NCBI GenBank assembly: GCA_029263035.1
Contig: JAJCYF010000086.1
Span: 1 to 8,488 of the forward strand
Source of the DNA: Actinomycetes bacterium
GTDB lineage: Bacteria > Actinomycetota > CADDZG01 > JAHWKV01
DNA length: 8,488 bases
Direction: 5' to 3'
Made by a program: the position numbers and the translations under genes. The notes beneath the pieces are model-generated. The model searched no databases. It worked only from the letters and a program-made list of their open reading frames with translations, and had not been told where the DNA came from. Below, piece after piece: positions 5,597 through 8,488 of this stretch. How positions within the stretch are numbered: position 1 is the first letter of the stretch; the number at the start of each line of letters is the position of its first letter.

Positions 5597-6066
5597 ACAC
5601 AGGGCCTCGCGGGGTCCTGCCAGCCAAGCTGTTGCAGGGCCTCGGCACCGGCCGGGTTGTCGCCGGTAGCCAGGTAGTGGGCGACGTGGGCATGCAGGCA
5701 CTTGACCCGGTCCGGGCCTCCCCCAGGGTGGACGGTGGGACCGAGGGTGTCCAGCTCGTTGCGCCGGGCAACCAGATCCTCGGTGGAGCGCCGTAGCGCG
5801 GCATGAAACTCGGGATCCTCCACCAGGCGGCGGTTGAGCTCGGCCATCCAGCCCCCCGACTCGAGCCCCCCGATGGCGGATGACAACTTGCGGCAGCTCA
5901 GCCACCAGAGCGTGGGGAACGGCGTACCGTCATCCAAGCGGGGTTCGGTTTGAAGCACCTGTGGTTTGCCGCAGGCACACCGGCGTGCGACCTCCCACCG
6001 CCCGCGCGGCTCGCGGCCGAGCTGAGCCTTTACGGACTCGAAGTCCTGCTCTGGGGTGGGGGTCAC
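5593..6066 (-). CDS. DUF501 family protein
   Basis: A 157-residue cytoplasmic protein of the DUF501 family, typical of actinobacteria between divIC/ftsB and ppx; its biochemical role is not established. Visible hallmarks: the VKAQLGREPRG opening (12-22), CACGKPQVLQTEPRLDDGTPFPT in two parts (Cys30, Cys32; DGTPFPT 46-52), WWLSC (54-58), and GGGPDRVKCLHAHVAHYLA (115-133) with GDNP after it. Cys30, Cys32, Cys58, Cys123 and several histidines could bind a metal (inference). The GTG at 6066 agrees with usual family N-termini, although no strong ribosome site precedes it at normal distance; GAGG lies about 20 bases upstream. It follows the S1 gene by 41 bp and overlaps ppx by four bases, so DUF501 and ppx are translationally coupled. 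Confidence 0.9.
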   Translation of the reverse strand: MTPTPEQDFESVKAQLGREPRGRWEVARRCACGKPQVLQTEPRLDDGTPFPTLWWLSCRKLSSAIGGLESGGWMAELNRRLVEDPEFHAALRRSTEDLVARRNELDTLGPTVHPGGGPDRVKCLHAHVAHYLATGDNPAGAEALQQLGWQDPARPCV

Positions 6067-6107
6067 TGGAGTGGGAATGGCACCGGCCTCAAAGGGGCCA
6101 TGCCGGT

Positions 6108-6473
6108 CTACTGGCGCTTAGAGTCCCGCTGCCTCCGCACATCGGCCAGACGCTCCTGGGACTCACGCATGAACCTTTTGAGCTTGGCTTCGAACTCGGG
6201 ATCTCTTCCCGAGCGGGCACGGGTGGACTGCTCCTCCCAGGAGGGATCTGCCTGCTTGATGGACAGATCGATCTTTCCATCCTCTTTGATGGCGACAATT
6301 TTGACGTTGACCTTGTCGCCTTCCTTCAGATGCTCCTTGATGTCCTTAACGTAGTTGCGGTCTACCTCCGAGATGTGGACCAGGCCTGTCTCGCCCGCTC
6401 CAATCTGTACGAAAGCTCCGAAGTCAGCTAGACGCGTGACTGTGCCTTCGACGATTGCTCCTACTTCTGCCAA
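6108..6473 (-). CDS. S1 RNA-binding domain protein, YabR-like
   Basis: A 121-residue protein with one S1/OB-fold domain at residues 1-75: GAIVEGTVTRLADFGAFVQI (5-24), GLVHISE (30-36), LKEGDKVNVKIVAI (49-62), KIDLSIK (67-73). A highly charged helical tail (76-121) follows. Such single-S1 proteins (YabR/YugI/CvfD type in Firmicutes) bind RNA and can associate with ribosomes; a post-transcriptional role is inferred here. The start is TTG at 6471-6473, preceded by AGGGGG at short spacing; no ATG is available. It lies 99 bp after ftsB, mirroring divIC-yabR in Bacillus, and 41 bp before DUF501. The gap before it may contain a separate promoter. Confidence 0.9.
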   Translation of the reverse strand: MAEVGAIVEGTVTRLADFGAFVQIGAGETGLVHISEVDRNYVKDIKEHLKEGDKVNVKIVAIKEDGKIDLSIKQADPSWEEQSTRARSGRDPEFEAKLKRFMRESQERLADVRRQRDSKRQ

Positions 6474-6521
6474 TCAACCCCCTAAATTAGGAAACCCCTG
6501 AATGGGCGATACTCAACCCTA

Positions 6522-6552
6522 ATCGTACCCCGATAAGGAACCCGCAGCACAA
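6522..6552 (-). promoter_or_regulatory. Possible promoter for the S1-domain gene
   Basis: In the 99-bp gap after ftsB, read leftward: TTGTGC (6547-6552) and TACGAT (6522-6527), with a 19-bp spacer that is longer than ideal. The -10 is good and the -35 only fair. If real, it lets the S1/DUF501/ppx genes be expressed apart from eno-ftsB. Confidence 0.3.
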
Positions 6553-6572
6553 TATCGGCGTTACGGGGTCGC

Positions 6573-6953
6573 TCAGTCCTTGCCGAACAGGTCCTTGACC
6601 CACTCGGCCATCTTCTCCCGGAGACCCTCCGGCTCCTGCTCGACGTCGGCAACCGGCTTGACCGGCGCCGGGGCGGGAACCACCACGTAGGAGGTTTCAC
6701 CGGGCCGGACCACACCCAGCTGCTCCCGGGCGAGCTTCTCCATGTAGGCGATGTCGCTGAGACGGTTGAGCCTGCTGGTGAGCTCCTCGTTGCGATCCTG
6801 CAGGGCTAAGACCTTGGCCTGGACCTCGGCCACCTGCTCCCGCTGGGCGAACGCCTGGCGCGCCGGAGCCACGCCGGTCAACGCCAGCGCTGCAACCACC
6901 AGGCCCAGGACTCCCGTGCGGAAGCGGGCCTTTAGGTGTTTCGGCGGCGCCAT
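6573..6953 (-). CDS. ftsB: Septum formation initiator FtsB/DivIC
   Basis: A 126-residue bitopic membrane protein of the FtsB/DivIC family, which joins the divisome with FtsL and FtsQ. A basic N-terminus is followed by one membrane helix (about 13-30), then a predicted coiled coil (about 36-68, rich in Glu/Gln/Leu) and the family's YMEKLAREQLGVVRPGE segment (70-86) with SYVVVP after it. A Pro/Val-rich region and an acidic-basic tail ending LFGKD follow. The ATG at 6953 lies inside the end of eno (22-bp overlap) and has no visible ribosome site, so translation is probably coupled to eno. Leu49 is encoded by TTA, rare in this window. Actinobacterial eno-divIC adjacency supports the assignment. 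Confidence 0.92.
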   Translation of the reverse strand: MAPPKHLKARFRTGVLGLVVAALALTGVAPARQAFAQREQVAEVQAKVLALQDRNEELTSRLNRLSDIAYMEKLAREQLGVVRPGETSYVVVPAPAPVKPVADVEQEPEGLREKMAEWVKDLFGKD

Positions 6954-8224
6954 CTTGGAAACGCGTCGGTGCCCGCGAACCGGGCGTCGGGACCGAGCTT
7001 GGACTCGATGCGCAAAAGCTGGTTGTACTTGGCCACCCGGTCGCTCCGCGCCGGAGCGCCGGTTTTGATCTGCCCTGCGTTGTAGGCGACGGCCAGGTCG
7101 GCGATGGTGGCGTCCTCGGTTTCACCGGAGCGGTGGCTGAGCATGGAGAAATAGCCGTTGACGGCTCCGAGCTTGATTGTGTGAGCGGTCTCGGAAAGCG
7201 TGCCGATCTGGTTCACCTTGATCAGGATTGCGTTGGCGGCCTTTCGCTCGATACCCAGCAGCACCTTCTCGAAGTTGGTGACGAACAGGTCGTCGCCGAC
7301 CAGTTGGACCTTGTCGCCCAGCGCGGCGGTGATCCGTGCCCATCCCTCCCAGTCCTCCTCGTCCAGCGGGTCCTCGATGCTGACGATCGGGTATTTGTCG
7401 ATCCAGCCGGCGAACAGCTCGGTCATCTCGGCGGAGTCGAGCGTCAGACCCTCGCCCGCAAGGTGGTACTTGCCGTTTTTGAAGATCTCGGAGGCAGCGA
7501 CGTCCATTCCCAGGGCAACCTCTTCGCCCGGGGTGTATCCGGCGCCCTCGATGGCCTCGACCAGAAGGGAGATGGCTTCCTCGTTGCTGCCCAGGTTGGG
7601 CGCAAATCCGCCCTCGTCGCCGATGCCGGTGGACAGGCCGTTGTTCAGCAGGACCTTCTTCAGCACCTGGTAGACCTCGGCCCCCATCCGCAGGGCCTCG
7701 GAGAACGAGGCGGCCCCGTGCGGCACGATCATGAACTCCTGGATGTCGACGTTGTTGTCGGCGTGGGCGCCGCCGTTGAGAACGTTCATCAACGGGACGG
7801 GCAGCAGGTTCGCGTCGGCCCCGCCGAGGTAGCGGAACAGCGGGAGGCCCAGCTCATCGGCCGCTGCGTGGGCGACCGCCATCGACAGGGCGGTGGTGGC
7901 GTTGGCGCCCACCCTGGACTTGTTGTCGGTGCCGTCCAGCTCCACCATCAGCCGGTCGATGGCCCGCTGGTTGGTGACGTCCTGGCCGACCAAAGCGGGG
8001 CCCAGGATGTCGTTGAGGGCGTCGACGGCCTTGCTCACGCCCTTGCCGCCGTAGCGGTCGCCGCCGTCGCGAAGCTCCATTGCCTCGAACTTGCCGGTTG
8101 ATGCGCCGGACGGAGCAGCCGCCCTTCCCCAGCCTCCCAGGTCGGTGAAAACTTCGGCTTCGACGGTCGGATTTCCCCGGCTGTCGATTATCTCGCGTCC
8201 TATTACGGCATCAATCATGGCCAA
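6932..8224 (-). CDS. eno: Enolase (2-phosphoglycerate hydratase)
   Basis: Converts 2-phosphoglycerate to phosphoenolpyruvate in glycolysis, with Mg2+. At 430 residues it has the full family length. Key residues seen: SGASTG loop (39-44), GGAHADNN with His154, GDEGGFAPN with Glu204, metal ligands Asp241, Glu284 (SIEDPL) and Asp311 (VGDDLF), catalytic Lys336 (LIKVNQIGT), SHRSGETED (363-371) and Lys387 (QIKTGAP). Start: the TTG at 8224 sits seven bases after AAAGGAG and yields the usual spacing to DSRGNPTVE; the ATG two codons later (8218) is the alternative but lies 13 bases from the ribosome site. The C-terminal tail RWRRRNT overlaps the ftsB start. First intact gene of the leftward block. Confidence 0.98.
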   Translation of the reverse strand: MAMIDAVIGREIIDSRGNPTVEAEVFTDLGGWGRAAAPSGASTGKFEAMELRDGGDRYGGKGVSKAVDALNDILGPALVGQDVTNQRAIDRLMVELDGTDNKSRVGANATTALSMAVAHAAADELGLPLFRYLGGADANLLPVPLMNVLNGGAHADNNVDIQEFMIVPHGAASFSEALRMGAEVYQVLKKVLLNNGLSTGIGDEGGFAPNLGSNEEAISLLVEAIEGAGYTPGEEVALGMDVAASEIFKNGKYHLAGEGLTLDSAEMTELFAGWIDKYPIVSIEDPLDEEDWEGWARITAALGDKVQLVGDDLFVTNFEKVLLGIERKAANAILIKVNQIGTLSETAHTIKLGAVNGYFSMLSHRSGETEDATIADLAVAYNAGQIKTGAPARSDRVAKYNQLLRIESKLGPDARFAGTDAFPRWRRRNT

Positions 8225-8231
8225 GTTATAA

Positions 8232-8238
8232 CTCCTTT
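8232..8238 (-). promoter_or_regulatory. Ribosome binding site of eno
   Basis: AAAGGAG read leftward, a strong Shine-Dalgarno sequence. Its seven-base distance to the TTG at 8224 favours that codon over the ATG at 8218 as the start of enolase. Confidence 0.75.
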
Positions 8239-8386
8239 AACAGCGCCCGAGGCGCATATCGGCGGTTAATCGGCCCGCCCTTCACCTCGGAATAGAGGCG
8301 GTTCGAGGGGTTGGTTCGGCGGCGAACTTCGAATTCGGGGCCGGTAGGAAACCAAAAAGCAGAGGGCGGCCGGTCGATACGATGAA

Positions 8387-8404
8387 TCTCCACTGTAATG
8401 GAGA
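8387..8404. promoter_or_regulatory. Perfect inverted repeat flanked by direct repeats
   Basis: TCTCCA and TGGAGA are perfect six-base arms around a six-base loop. Copies of GCGGCCGGT lie on each side (8366-8374 and 8407-8415). It starts about 24 bp beyond the stop of the upstream leftward gene. No T-run follows, so an operator or RNA hairpin is as likely as a terminator. Confidence 0.35.
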
Positions 8405-8427
8405 AAGCGGCCGGTGTTTGGGATGGA

Positions 8428-8488
8428 CTATCCGCGGTCGCCCTCCTGGGCATCCCGCATCAGGGCGTTCGACCGGCGGCGCAGGGCC
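8428..8488 (-). CDS. 3' end of an unidentified leftward gene
   Basis: The last 19 codons before the TAG at 8428-8430 run off the right edge. They read ALRRRSNALMRDAQEGDRG, with almost all codons ending in G or C, as in the real genes here. The peptide is basic and helical but too short to identify. In many actinobacteria mazG or a lipoprotein gene precedes eno; this tail does not prove either. Confidence 0.55.
   Translation of the reverse strand, partial: ALRRRSNALMRDAQEGDRG

Larger units (their letters stand above)
8225..8427. other. Non-coding control region upstream of eno
   Basis: 203 bp between the stop of the upstream gene and eno. A 75-residue leftward ORF crosses it but lacks the codon bias of the real genes, so I do not call it. 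No convincing -35/-10 pair stands out. The region contains several dyads: GTTCG-N4-CGAAC (8314-8327), TTCGAATTCG (8328-8337), a hairpin at 8387-8404, and a 9-bp direct repeat (8366-8374, 8407-8415). It is likely the regulatory leader of eno. Confidence 0.5.

Noticed and set aside
5597..5905. Extended N-terminus of Ppx
   Set aside because: The extra residues are a different-frame reading of DUF501; the protein has the family's normal start at MRLGAIDVGTN.
7133..8101. Rightward ORF of 322 residues inside eno
   Set aside because: Antisense shadow of a complete enolase with all catalytic residues.
8314..8327. Possible LexA/SOS box
   Set aside because: The actinobacterial SOS box is CGAAC-N4-GTTCG; here the arms are in the opposite order (GTTCG-N4-CGAAC).
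8226..8453. Leftward 75-residue ORF directly before eno
   Set aside because: Mixed third-codon bases, no ribosome site, overlaps the better-supported end of the upstream gene and the dyads.

Overview
The window looks like a chromosomal piece of a high-GC bacterium, most likely an actinomycete (Actinomycetota). The reasons are third-codon GC bias in every gene, frequent GTG/TTG starts, an actinobacterial-type ABC-2 exporter pair, and the gene order eno - ftsB/divIC - DUF501 - ppx, which is characteristic of actinobacteria. I cannot name the genus from the sequence. An S1-domain gene of the YabR type lies between ftsB and the DUF501 gene. That recalls the divIC-yabR pairing of Firmicutes and hints at a lineage outside the best-studied actinomycetes (inference).

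Layout, left to right. Positions 1-1723 (+): the 3' part of an ABC transporter ATPase gene, coupled by an ATGA overlap to its six-helix permease. Positions 1724-2237: a short leftward ORF that may be frameshifted, and a rightward gene for a 74-residue membrane protein. Between them is a near-consensus promoter whose -35 box is embedded in an inverted repeat. Positions 2238-2410 hold no gene but contain a second, imperfect copy of a tRNA T-arm plus 3' acceptor strand. Positions 2411-2484 (-): a tRNA with a UAA (leucine) anticodon and a leucine-like D-arm, but a variable loop of only 5 nt.

From 2556 to the right edge everything runs leftward. In transcription order: the 3' tail of an unidentified gene (8428-8488), a 203-bp control region, eno (enolase), ftsB/divIC (septum protein), a YabR-like S1 RNA-binding protein, a DUF501 protein, a Ppx/GppA phosphatase, a membrane-anchored cyclophilin, a membrane-anchored TIM-barrel protein resembling putative glycoside hydrolases, and the tRNA. 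Eno/ftsB (22 bp) and DUF501/ppx (4 bp) overlap. The S1 gene, the cyclophilin gene and the TIM-barrel gene each follow a gap that could hold its own promoter.

How the genes may work together: the leftward block is mostly housekeeping (glycolysis, division, polyphosphate/ppGpp metabolism, extracytoplasmic protein folding). The most unusual part is the tRNA(UAA) locus. UUA codons are rare in this GC-rich sequence; I found only two in the genes I scanned, one at codon 8 of the TIM-barrel gene beside the tRNA and one inside ftsB. A bldA-like link is worth testing but unproven. No CRISPR array, insertion sequence or rRNA was seen.
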